Assembly (NCBI GenBank): GCA_014383445.1
Contig: JACNHV010000267.1
Location: 1 to 64,000, forward strand
DNA: 64,000 bases
Reading direction: 5' to 3'
Source of the DNA: Candidatus Desulfobacula maris
GTDB taxonomy: Bacteria; Desulfobacterota; Desulfobacteria; Desulfobacterales; Desulfobacteraceae
Shown here: positions 9,896 to 19,194 of the stretch, piece by piece
Numbering within the stretch: the stretch's first letter is position 1
Layout: each line of letters begins with the position of its first letter
Position numbers and translations under genes: made by a program
The notes under the pieces: generated by a model
Told to the model about the DNA's origin: nothing
The model's database searches: none
The model's input: only the letters and a program-made list of their open reading frames with translations

Positions 9896-11581
9896 ATGAG
9901 AAAGACCGTCTTTTTTGCCACATTTGTCAATTTTATACTTATAGTTGCTGCTTTTCAACTGATCATGCCCATCACGTCATGGTCTTCCCAGAAAAAAAAT
10001 ACTTCTGTCATAAGGGGTGTGGTCGCCTCCCAGTATGGGATGGTTTCAGATGCCAGGGTCAGGATCGCAGGAAGCAAAGATTTCACATTAACAGATATCA
10101 ATGGCCGGTATACCCTTGAAACCCCGTTGTTTAGCAGCAGGGCCATTAAAATTACGGCCGGCAAGGACGGGTGGTTCAATAATTCAGTAAACGCACTGCC
10201 CGGAAACCAGAATGCAAATGTCATGCTTTTCCCCATACCGGAAAAAGATAATCCAAATTACAGGTTTATTTCGCCGGCTGTTTGTGCCAGGTGCCACAAT
10301 ACTCTGGCAAAATACTGGGACAAATCCAAAATGGCCCACACCACATCCAATGTAAAGGTAATTAACATGTTTAACGGCACGGATGCCACAGGCCGGGAAC
10401 TGTCCGGACCGGGTTACAAAATAGATAACCCGGATAAAGACGGCAATTGTGTGTCTTGCCATGCTCCTTCTGCCGCAGTAACAAAGGGTGGAGCCAAAGA
10501 TATTGAACAAGCCTTATGGTCCCCTAAAACTGAATGGGACGGCATCAGCTGCGATTATTGCCATAAAATTCGAAAAGTCACCAAAACCTCTGACACTCCA
10601 AGTCTGTTCAAGTCTCACCTGAGGCGGCAGACCCCTTTAACGGGCAACTCCATCCTTGTGTTTGGCCCCTATGACGATGTGGTAAACACTGTCATGTCAG
10701 CTTCCTTTAGTCCTGCTTTTGACAAGGGTAGTTATTGTGCAGCCTGCCACAGCCAGATAAAAAAATCTGACAGCAAAGAACCCTGGAACAGAAAACAGGT
10801 TTACACGGATGAAGAATGGCAAGGTTTTGATATTGGAGATGATTCAGTCATCCCGGTCCAGACCACTTACCAGGAATGGAGAAGCTGGCAGAGTAACCTT
10901 CCTGCCGATGACAGCAATAAAGGGAAAAGATGCCAGGACTGCCATATGAGCTGGAGAAAAGAAATGCTGCCCTATGATAATTATGTCATTGAGGGCCATG
11001 CCAGGGATATGTGGGGGACAAAAAGAGATCCCCAGAATATAAGACCCCATCATTTTGACGGCGGTACTGAGATACAATTGAAAACCGCTCTTTCAATGGA
11101 AATTGAAGGGCAGATCAATGATAATATCCTTGATGTTAATGTTTTTATCACCAATACCAACGGGGGTCACTGGATTCCCACGGGAGACCCTATGAGAAAT
11201 GTGATGCTGATCCTGTCTGCCACAGATTCACACGGCAAGACATTAAAGAAAATAAAAGGGGAAGAACTACCGACCTGGACTGGGGTTGGAAAAATTGAAG
11301 AAGGTAATTATGCAGGCCTTCCCGGAAAAATGTTTTCAAAGGTCTTAAAAGACAAAAAAGGCAATATTAATGTGCCTTTCTGGAAAGCAACCGAAGTGGC
11401 TGCCGATACCCGGATCAGACCCAAAACCACGGTTAAATTAAAGTATCAATTTAAAATTGAAAACCCTGATGACGAGCCTGCAGCAGAAGCAAAACTGATT
11501 TACAGGCCGTTTATGAAATCTCTGGCTAAAGTTAAAAAATGGGAAAACAATGATATTTTAATTACGCAAAGTGCCTGGTAA
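9896..11581 (+). CDS. Pentaheme c-type cytochrome with N-terminal carboxypeptidase-regulatory-like domain
   Basis: Five CxxCH motifs: CARCH, CVSCH, CDYCH, CAACH, CQDCH; ATG at 9896 chosen within ORF 9848-11581. Confidence 0.8.
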   Translation: MRKTVFFATFVNFILIVAAFQLIMPITSWSSQKKNTSVIRGVVASQYGMVSDARVRIAGSKDFTLTDINGRYTLETPLFSSRAIKITAGKDGWFNNSVNALPGNQNANVMLFPIPEKDNPNYRFISPAVCARCHNTLAKYWDKSKMAHTTSNVKVINMFNGTDATGRELSGPGYKIDNPDKDGNCVSCHAPSAAVTKGGAKDIEQALWSPKTEWDGISCDYCHKIRKVTKTSDTPSLFKSHLRRQTPLTGNSILVFGPYDDVVNTVMSASFSPAFDKGSYCAACHSQIKKSDSKEPWNRKQVYTDEEWQGFDIGDDSVIPVQTTYQEWRSWQSNLPADDSNKGKRCQDCHMSWRKEMLPYDNYVIEGHARDMWGTKRDPQNIRPHHFDGGTEIQLKTALSMEIEGQINDNILDVNVFITNTNGGHWIPTGDPMRNVMLILSATDSHGKTLKKIKGEELPTWTGVGKIEEGNYAGLPGKMFSKVLKDKKGNINVPFWKATEVAADTRIRPKTTVKLKYQFKIENPDDEPAAEAKLIYRPFMKSLAKVKKWENNDILITQSAW

Positions 11582-11597
11582 GAAAAGGAGAATTTAA

Positions 11598-12221
11598 TTG
11601 AACAGCAAACGAATTTTAATTTTTGGTTTGATTTTTCTGATGATGACAACCACCCATGTCGTTGCATCTGACCTGTTGTCCGGCATTGTTAAGGCGCAAG
11701 GGTTGAGAAAACCGGATAATATCCTTGTATATCTCACCAAAACACCAGACCAGATAACGCCCCCTCAAGAAGCCTTTGTTCTGGACCAGAACAATCTGAC
11801 CTTTCTGCCACATACCCTGGTGATTCCCATGGGTTCAACCGTGGCCTTTCCCAATAATGACAAGGTTGATCACAATGTGTTTTCCCTTTCCAGGACAAAA
11901 AAATTTAATTTCGGCAGTTACAAGCCAGGAGTTAGCCATAATGTCATTTTTGATAAACCCGGTATTGTGGAGCTCAGATGTGATCTTCATTCTGAGATGA
12001 TCTCTTATATCCTGGTCATGAAAAATTCTTATTTTGCCTTAACCGATAAAAAGGGTAACTTTAGTATTGATGTTAAAGGGCTTGCGCAGGGTAAGTACAC
12101 TCTTAAAACCTGGCATGAAAAGCTTACAAACAGCAAGCTTGCCCTTGAGCTACCCGCGGCTGTGAGCCAAAAAGCGATCATTAACCTGAAAAGAGGGGCA
12201 CCCGGTGTGCTGTATAAATAA
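11598..12221 (+). CDS. Plastocyanin/methylamine-utilization-like cupredoxin protein
   Basis: VDHNVFSLS and LRCDLHSEM type 1 Cu-like ligands, C-terminal carboxypeptidase-regulatory-like repeat. Confidence 0.7.
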   Translation: MNSKRILIFGLIFLMMTTTHVVASDLLSGIVKAQGLRKPDNILVYLTKTPDQITPPQEAFVLDQNNLTFLPHTLVIPMGSTVAFPNNDKVDHNVFSLSRTKKFNFGSYKPGVSHNVIFDKPGIVELRCDLHSEMISYILVMKNSYFALTDKKGNFSIDVKGLAQGKYTLKTWHEKLTNSKLALELPAAVSQKAIINLKRGAPGVLYK

Positions 12222-12256
12222 ATGATAACCATAGAAAACAGCAAATTCCTTTATAA

Positions 12257-14200
12257 ATGCTGACTTTTATGAAATCAAAAATCATACGGGTTATACTCAT
12301 CATTTTTTTGTTTTTCGCGGCAATAGGCCTGCCAAGGTTTTTTAAGGAAATTTCAGGCGAAAACAAAACCCATGTCATTGAACTTGTGGCAGGAAAATAT
12401 GGATATACTCCGGAACGGATCTTTGTCAACAAAGGCGACACTATCATTGTAAAACCAACTTCCAAAGATGTGACCCACGGATTTCTTTTGGACGGTTATC
12501 CCGTTGAATTCATCATCAAACAGGGCGGTATCGCATACCAGAAATACGAATGGGAAGATGATGCGGGAAAACTTCAAGCAGACTGGGACAAAGTCACGGA
12601 GATTGAATTTACCGCAGACAAGTCTGGCAAATTTATTTTCCGCTGTACCCAGGTTTGTGGGAATCTTCATCCCTTTATGACGGGAGAACTGATTGTGGCA
12701 CCCAACACTCTGTATTATACCATGATTTTTCTTTCCATCTGGGTGGTCATAAGCCTGTTTTTATGGTTTGGATCAGGCCGAAGGCCCTTACAGAAGAAAG
12801 GCAAAACCCTGAATCTGTTTGATATCATCCCCGGACTGAAATGGCTGATGAAACGCAGAAGTTTCCAGTTTTTTCTGCTGTTCCCGGGATTTGTCATCTT
12901 TTATCTGTTCATCATTGCAAGTCTCAAAGGAAGCCCTGTAGGCAACCACAATATTGCCATTATTATAGTCTGGATCCTATGGTGGTTCCTTTTAAAATCA
13001 GTCTTTGTTCCCCTGGGCGGCAGGTTGTGGTGCATGATCTGTCCGCTTCCGGCACCTGCGGAGTGGATCAGCAGAAAAGCCTTTACTGCTGTAAGATTCA
13101 TTAAAAAGCCCATTAAAGGCAACCACCACAAATATACGGGTCTTGGTCTTGACTGGCCCAAAAAATTAAGAAATATGTGGCTCCAGAACATCATCTTTCT
13201 TTTAATGATCTCCTTTGGCATTATCCTGATCACAAGGCCTGTGGCTACTGCCACCATGTTTCTCCTTATTCTTGCGGCAACCCTGGTCATGGCCTTTATT
13301 TTCAGGAACCGGGTTTTCTGCCTTTATCTATGCCCTGTGGGGGGATTTTTAGGCAATTATTCCATGGCTTCCACGACTGCTTTGCGGGTCATTGACAAGG
13401 ATGTCTGTAAAAAACACAAAAACAAATGCTGCCTTAAAGGGAGCCCTGACGGCTGGGGATGCCCCTGGAACCAGTATCCCGGCACCATGGACCGGAACAA
13501 TTATTGCGGACTTTGCACGGAATGCGTTAAAACCTGTCCGGAAAACAATGTGGGATTCTTTTTGCGACCCTTTGGTTCTGACAGGACCGTTAAAGACTAT
13601 TCAGAAATGTACAATATACTCATTATGCTGGTAGTGGCCATTGCATTCAGCATCACCATGCTGGGTCCCTGGGGATTTATTAAAGCGGCGGCTAATATTA
13701 CAGAGTCCAGGCAGATCTATCCTTTTCTGATTTATATCGGTGTTTTATACACCATGTCCTTAGGTGTTTTTCCTGGGATATTCATCTTTCTTTCCAGATT
13801 ATCAGCAAAATTTGCCGGATACAAAGGAGATGTAAAGAAGCTTGTCCTGCAGCTTTCCTATATGTTGATCCCTGTTGGCATCTTTGCCTGGATCGCTTTC
13901 AGCCTGCCCTCCATCATGGTCAATTACTCCTATGTGCTCAATGTGCTGTCAGATCCTCTGGGATATGGATGGAATATTTTCGGAACCGCCAATGTAAGTT
14001 TTAACCCTTTTTACCCGGAAATCGTTCCCTTGATTCAGGGGCTTTTGCTGCTCACAGGGCTTTATTTTGGCATCAACAGGGTGTATCTATCTTTGACAGG
14101 CCTGATTGCAGACCCATCAAAAAGAAAGAAAGCCATTTTGCTTCCCGGTTTTTTTGCCCTGGCAGTGGTCAATATTTTTTTAAAACTCTATCTGGGGTAA
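12257..14200 (+). CDS. Fusion: N-terminal CuA-like cupredoxin + NapH/NosR-like polyferredoxin membrane protein
   Basis: THGF...FRCTQVCGNLHPFM (Cx3Cx3Hx2M), then multi-TM with CxxxCP (CMICPLP, CLYLCPVG) and CGLCTECVKTCP. Confidence 0.78.
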   Translation: MLTFMKSKIIRVILIIFLFFAAIGLPRFFKEISGENKTHVIELVAGKYGYTPERIFVNKGDTIIVKPTSKDVTHGFLLDGYPVEFIIKQGGIAYQKYEWEDDAGKLQADWDKVTEIEFTADKSGKFIFRCTQVCGNLHPFMTGELIVAPNTLYYTMIFLSIWVVISLFLWFGSGRRPLQKKGKTLNLFDIIPGLKWLMKRRSFQFFLLFPGFVIFYLFIIASLKGSPVGNHNIAIIIVWILWWFLLKSVFVPLGGRLWCMICPLPAPAEWISRKAFTAVRFIKKPIKGNHHKYTGLGLDWPKKLRNMWLQNIIFLLMISFGIILITRPVATATMFLLILAATLVMAFIFRNRVFCLYLCPVGGFLGNYSMASTTALRVIDKDVCKKHKNKCCLKGSPDGWGCPWNQYPGTMDRNNYCGLCTECVKTCPENNVGFFLRPFGSDRTVKDYSEMYNILIMLVVAIAFSITMLGPWGFIKAAANITESRQIYPFLIYIGVLYTMSLGVFPGIFIFLSRLSAKFAGYKGDVKKLVLQLSYMLIPVGIFAWIAFSLPSIMVNYSYVLNVLSDPLGYGWNIFGTANVSFNPFYPEIVPLIQGLLLLTGLYFGINRVYLSLTGLIADPSKRKKAILLPGFFALAVVNIFLKLYLG

Positions 14201-14221
14201 TGCCAAAAAAGATCCTTCCCG

Positions 14222-14572
14222 TCAAATCACTTTTTTGGATGCCATGCCGATGTCTGAGAGAGTCACTGTGATGATCTCATAGATAGTCGTGGCAAGGGCT
14301 GCAACAAAGGCCATCATTACAGTGATAAGAATCACGATTCCTGTCTTGGTATCCAATATGTGTAATGCTGAAACCAACTTGACAGCCAGGGGCATAGAGA
14401 ACCAGCCGATAACAGTAGAAAGACATACTGCAAAAATCATGCGAACCTTATTCGCCCGAGCGCCGCTGAATATCCCAAAGATAAAAATCACCACAGCCAG
14501 CACAATAGCAACTATAGACAAAGTATCATTAACCACCGGCCAGACAAATAATGCAATATTTTCTGACGACAT
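14222..14572 (-). CDS. Hypothetical integral membrane protein
   Basis: 116 aa, three or more hydrophobic segments. Confidence 0.5.
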   Translation of the reverse strand: MSSENIALFVWPVVNDTLSIVAIVLAVVIFIFGIFSGARANKVRMIFAVCLSTVIGWFSMPLAVKLVSALHILDTKTGIVILITVMMAFVAALATTIYEIITVTLSDIGMASKKVI

Positions 14573-15167
14573 AGTCCACCTCCTAAAATTATTTTAACGT
14601 TGATGGGATCGAATCCCCTACCCTCCAGCATAAAATATGATGGCCCTTTAATTTGAAATATACCTTGGCTCATCAGGTATAGCAACAGCAATATAAAACT
14701 CAAATCAAAGTGAAAGTCAGAATCGTATAATGGAATCAATGAGTCGTGGGATGCCGGGTTCATAATCCGTTTCAAAATATCCTGTGATTCTTGTATGATT
14801 CTGGCTTCATAGTCCTTTAATTCATACTGCTTGATCAGGTAGGCTATCAGTTCATTTTTTAAACCCGTCAGCCTGCCTTTCTCTTATGCTGTCAAAGAAT
14901 CATCTTCAGAATAATCTGTCTGTAATTTTTTTATCAGATCAATCGGTAGAGCTTTGTTGACAAATATTTTTTTAAAATTATTTTTTACACCAGATTTTCT
15001 GCACTGCGGTTTTTATGAGGTGCTAAAAAAAAAATAATATCTTTAATCCTTTGGCAGTGGTGCTTTCCCATATGTGATGATTAAAAGTCTTTTCATGTTG
15101 ACAAAAAAACATCTCCTATCATAAAGTATTTTTAGGTTATGATATGTTTATCAAAGGAGGATAGCCT

Positions 15168-16715
15168 ATGTCGTCGCATATAGAAAAAATTACTCATTTT
15201 TTATTGGCAATCATTTTTTTTATATTTTTGAGTTTCCACCTATGTTTTGCTGGATTGAGTTTGAATACCCAGACTTTGCATTCTTTGGACAGCACATTTC
15301 TTTTTAACGCAAGCTTTGCCCTTGATGGAACGATTGGCATTGTGTATAAGGATTCGGGCAAAAACGATATCACATACAAACATGTTCAGGCCGGTAGCAT
15401 GGCGGCCGGGGAAACCATAACCGAATTTTACTACGGATACTATGGTACACCCTGCATAATCTATGACTCACAGTCCAAACCCCATGTTTTCACCACTCAA
15501 TCACTGGATATTGTCCATTTCTATAAAAATAACAATGCGTGGGAAAAAGAAACGGTATTCACCCTGGATAAAACTGCTTATCCCACACTCAGCAATCAGG
15601 CCATTACTGTTGATGTAGACGGTAATGACGGTTTTCACATTCTTAGCTCCGGTGATTATTCCATATACTACATATCCAACAAGGGTGGGACGTGGTCCAG
15701 TGAACCATCCATCGTTGACGAAATACCAGATACCCATGTCAACATTTTTGGCATGAAGATATCCATCCGGGGTGTTCCGGATATGGCCATAGACAAAAGC
15801 AGCAATGCCCATGTGGTCTATTCAACCCTGTATGAGACACGATATCTCACCAATGTATCAGGAACATGGACTTATGAAGATATTTACAAGGACCAGGATA
15901 TTGATTACTGGCCCGCAGAGAATCCAGCCATTGCTCTGAATATGAACGGCAATCCCTCCATCGTGGGAACAGAAATGGGACACGCAGTTACAGGTTCTGT
16001 GACCTATGCCAGGCTCAGATTCATCACACGCTCGGGTCCAAACAGTTGGAATCAAGTGGTGGTTGCTGAAACAGCCGACAATTATATTGGAAACGACGGC
16101 AACAATTATACAGGCGTTAATGCACAGCTTGTTTTTGATGCCCAAAATCAACCGCACATCCTGTTCTCTGATCTTGCGTCTTTCCACAATCAAAGCGGTT
16201 GGAATTATACCAAAGACGGACAGATCCGGTACGCTGTTTTAAGTGGCGGGCAATGGAACATAACCAATTTGTACCCACAATCTACGAACGACGGAGAAAT
16301 GCACAAATTATGGTTACACGTATCTTTAACCAGCTCTGCAGTATATATTATGGGTCAAGAAGTAGTTCGGGTAGGCAATGTTTATGACCTCTATAATGAT
16401 ACTGAAACCTACAATTTGCTTTATCTTGCCTCCCCTTTATCCAGTTCCGGGCCTCCAAATGCACCGGTTTTAGCCATGAAAACTTCCGGGACTGTCCTTG
16501 CTATCTCCTGGAACAATGTACCGGGAGCAACAGGTTATACCTTATTCTATGCGCCTTATCCAGGTGGTGTTCCGTTGGAGAGTGTTGATCTTGGAGCCAT
16601 CACATCAGCCAATTACAATCTCTTTTCTGGGGCGGCATATTACCTTGCATTAAAGGCTTACAACAGTTCTGAAAACAGTGATTTTTCCAATATTGAATTT
16701 TTTATAATTCCCTGA
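15168..16715 (+). CDS. Exported beta-propeller-like protein with C-terminal fibronectin type III-like domain
   Basis: Signal peptide, repeated blade-like segments, PNAPVLAMKTSGTVLAISWNNVPGATGYTLFYA. Confidence 0.65.
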   Translation: MSSHIEKITHFLLAIIFFIFLSFHLCFAGLSLNTQTLHSLDSTFLFNASFALDGTIGIVYKDSGKNDITYKHVQAGSMAAGETITEFYYGYYGTPCIIYDSQSKPHVFTTQSLDIVHFYKNNNAWEKETVFTLDKTAYPTLSNQAITVDVDGNDGFHILSSGDYSIYYISNKGGTWSSEPSIVDEIPDTHVNIFGMKISIRGVPDMAIDKSSNAHVVYSTLYETRYLTNVSGTWTYEDIYKDQDIDYWPAENPAIALNMNGNPSIVGTEMGHAVTGSVTYARLRFITRSGPNSWNQVVVAETADNYIGNDGNNYTGVNAQLVFDAQNQPHILFSDLASFHNQSGWNYTKDGQIRYAVLSGGQWNITNLYPQSTNDGEMHKLWLHVSLTSSAVYIMGQEVVRVGNVYDLYNDTETYNLLYLASPLSSSGPPNAPVLAMKTSGTVLAISWNNVPGATGYTLFYAPYPGGVPLESVDLGAITSANYNLFSGAAYYLALKAYNSSENSDFSNIEFFIIP

Positions 16716-17043
16716 GCGGAAATTTGAATTATTTTAAAGGGTTAGATCAACTCTCAACATAAGTCTATTATTATGGGGTAAAGCCCTTCATTTAAAGGGC
16801 GTTGACTTCTTTTGGCAGTAGTGATGGCAAGACAAATCCAGCCAGAGAACATAAGTATTCAAAGTCTTATGATATTTTTATTTAAGGCATGATACTAGAT
16901 ATTGTGTTTCAGCTTTCGTAAACCCCTTGATCGTCAATAGCCTGTCCCCTGGCTTGGAGATTTGCATCCGGGGTAAACTGCGAAAGATTACATCCCGGGG
17001 CCAGGATGGATCCCCCGGCAACTTGGCAAAGCTCAGGGATCGG

Positions 17044-17060
17044 TGGATAATTTTTATTCA
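17044..17060. promoter_or_regulatory. TGGATA-ATTTT-TATTCA, putative enhancer-binding site (imperfect)
   Basis: Matches TGGATA-N5-TATCCA at 11/12 positions; tandem with 17066 site, 22-bp spacing. Confidence 0.5.
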
Positions 17061-17065
17061 CAGTC

Positions 17066-17082
17066 TGGATAATTTTTATCCA
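17066..17082. promoter_or_regulatory. TGGATA-ATTTT-TATCCA, putative enhancer-binding site
   Basis: Perfect palindrome about 75 bp upstream of -24/-12 element. Confidence 0.6.
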
Positions 17083-17090
17083 GTTCCCTG

Positions 17091-17115
17091 GGCAGTCTGT
17101 TTTTTTCAGACTGCC
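17091..17115. terminator. Strong stem-loop GGCAGTCTG-T7-CAGACTGCC
   Basis: Perfect 9-bp arms around a T7 loop; no 3' U-tract, so terminator role uncertain. Confidence 0.4.
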
Positions 17116-17157
17116 GCAAACAGGCAATCTTCTTTAATATCAAAAGGATACCATTCC

Positions 17158-17173
17158 TGGCATGAAACTTGAA
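17158..17173 (+). promoter_or_regulatory. -24/-12 (sigma54) promoter candidate
   Basis: TGGCAT-GAAAC-TTGAA upstream of 17251 ORF. Confidence 0.55.
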
Positions 17174-17250
17174 ATGTTAAGCATCAGGTAAGGTCTTGAG
17201 AGGGATTGAGGCCATTTAATAATAACTAAGACAATTCGGGGGTGAACCCA

Positions 17251-17415
17251 ATGGAAATGACTCAGACAAGGAAAACTGAAGAAACAATACTGAATATGGA
17301 AAAGATTGATGGCGTGTATACAAAAAAGAAAGTCTTTTTTTTGAAACATTGGTGGAATGAATATTTGGGCCGATTGAATAAGGTTACCAAAGGCAAACCC
17401 CAATGCTGCAAATAA
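17251..17415 (+). CDS. 54-aa small protein, paralogous to the C-terminus of the YHS protein at 5998
   Basis: MEMTQTRKTEETILNMEKIDGVYTKKKVFFLKHWWNEYLGRLNKVTKGKPQCCK; not in supplied ORF track (below length cutoff). Confidence 0.75.
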   Translation: MEMTQTRKTEETILNMEKIDGVYTKKKVFFLKHWWNEYLGRLNKVTKGKPQCCK

Positions 17416-17441
17416 GAGAATGATTTTTTAAGGACAAGACA

Positions 17442-17780
17442 ATGAAAATTAAAACAAGTTTATTCTTTGTATTATTATCCGCTTTTTTCCTGTTGTCCGC
17501 TCATGATGCGGCTTTTGCCGGATGGGGGGATAATAGCTATGGATATTCCGGCGGCCATATGATGGGGGGAGCTGGATATATGGGATGGTTTATGATCATA
17601 TTCTGGGGATTGTTACTTATCGCACTGATTTTTCTCATCCGCTGGATTTCACATTTGCCTCTGGGGAAAGAAGCAGGGCAGGGAGCTGACAAAAAACCGC
17701 TGGACATTTTAAAGGAGCGCCTGGCCAGAGGAGAGATCGAAATCGATGAGTACAGGGAAAAAAAACAATTGCTTTCATAG
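17442..17780 (+). CDS. SHOCT-domain membrane protein
   Basis: Paralogue of 6317-6658: signal/TM then DILKERLARGEIEIDEYREKKQLL. Confidence 0.78.
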   Translation: MKIKTSLFFVLLSAFFLLSAHDAAFAGWGDNSYGYSGGHMMGGAGYMGWFMIIFWGLLLIALIFLIRWISHLPLGKEAGQGADKKPLDILKERLARGEIEIDEYREKKQLLS

Positions 17781-17814
17781 AATTCAGACTATAGAAAACC
17801 ATTCCATTCTAATT

Positions 17815-19194
17815 TTAAGGCATCACCCCATAATCCTTGAGTTTGAGGTGAAGGGTCCGTCTTGCGATACCCAGCCGTCTTGCTGTTTCACTTTTATTAT
17901 TTCCGGTTTTGTCCAGCATTTTTAAGATTGCCAGTTTTTCAACTTCGTATAAGGTTTTCTCCCCCAGATTGATCTGACCTGTGTTTTCAAGGGATTCAGT
18001 TCGCATGGGGGACCCGGTTTCAATCTGAATATCATCTTTGCCCAGAAAATCACCACTTGACAGGATCACACCTCTTTCCAGGGTGTTCATCAATTCCCTG
18101 ACATTTCCCGGCCAGTGATATGCCACCATTTTTTCCATGGCTTCCGGGGTAAATCCTTTAATGGCACGATTGTTTTTTTGGGCATATTCTTTTAAGAAAT
18201 GCTGTGCCAGAAGCTGGATATCACCGGTCCTTTGCCTTAAGGGCGGTACTCCTAAGTTGATCACGTTGAGCCGATAATATAAATCCTCCCTGAAATCGCC
18301 CCTGGCAATCAAATCAATCAGGTCTTTATTGGTTGCAGCGATAATTCGAGTATCCACTTTAATGACTTTTTCACTGCCAACAGGGGTAACTTCGCGTTCC
18401 TGCAAGGTCCGTAAAAGTTTTACCTGCATGGACATGGAGGTTTCACTGATCTCATCTAAAAAAATGCTGCCCTTGTCTGCCTGTTGGAATTTACCCTCCT
18501 TGTTGCGGCTGGCTCCGGTAAACGCTCCTTTTTCATGTCCGAATAATTCCGATTCCAAAAGTGTTTCTGTGATGGCTGCACAATTAATTTTGATAAACGG
18601 GCCTTGTTTTCTCAGGCTGTTATAATGGATGGCGCCTGCGATCAGCTCCTTACCCGTGCCGGATTCGCCGTTTATCAATACAGTGGCATCTGTTTTAGCT
18701 ACCTGGGATATGGTCTGAATCAGCTTCTGCATTTTTTCATTTTTGCCAATAATATTATTACAATCAAAGTTTTTGCCCAGGGTTTCTTTTAAAAGAAAAT
18801 TTTCCTTTTTCAACTGCGTATGTTCAAGGGATCTTTGAATAGTGATCCTTAATTTATCAAAATCAAACGGCTTGGTCAGATAATCATAGGCTCCATTTTT
18901 TAATGCTTCAACAGCTGTGTCAATGGATGAAAATGCCGTCATTATAATGACTGGTATGGCCGGGTTGATCTTTTTGATTTCCACCTGTGCCACAAGTCCT
19001 GATACTTTAATCATTTTTATGTCCATCAGGACAAGATCATAGGGTTTTTCCGTGACCATGTCGATGGCGGTCTGCCCGTCATCTGCTTCTGCCAGGTCAT
19101 ATCCCCATTTGTTCAACAAGGTTTTAAGCATATTGCGATGGGTCTTATCATCATCGACTATCAGAATATTACTTTTTTGTTTATTCATCTTCAT
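17815..19194 (-). CDS. Sigma54-dependent response regulator (ZraR/AtoC-like)
   Basis: Receiver domain, GESGTGKE, GAFTGA, Fis-type HTH. Confidence 0.92.
   Translation of the reverse strand: MKMNKQKSNILIVDDDKTHRNMLKTLLNKWGYDLAEADDGQTAIDMVTEKPYDLVLMDIKMIKVSGLVAQVEIKKINPAIPVIIMTAFSSIDTAVEALKNGAYDYLTKPFDFDKLRITIQRSLEHTQLKKENFLLKETLGKNFDCNNIIGKNEKMQKLIQTISQVAKTDATVLINGESGTGKELIAGAIHYNSLRKQGPFIKINCAAITETLLESELFGHEKGAFTGASRNKEGKFQQADKGSIFLDEISETSMSMQVKLLRTLQEREVTPVGSEKVIKVDTRIIAATNKDLIDLIARGDFREDLYYRLNVINLGVPPLRQRTGDIQLLAQHFLKEYAQKNNRAIKGFTPEAMEKMVAYHWPGNVRELMNTLERGVILSSGDFLGKDDIQIETGSPMRTESLENTGQINLGEKTLYEVEKLAILKMLDKTGNNKSETARRLGIARRTLHLKLKDYGVMP

Noticed and set aside
14600-14650. tRNA T-arm-like GGGATCGAATCCC near 14611
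   Set aside because: Stem/loop register does not give a conserved 53-61 G-C pair on either strand, and no D-arm or anticodon arm surrounds it.
14512-14990. Minus-strand coding-like remnant (ELIAYLIKQYELKDYEARIIQESQDILKRIMNPASHDSLIPLYDSDFHFDL...)
   Set aside because: Multiple frame changes and stops; no family recognised, so not called as CDS or selenoprotein.
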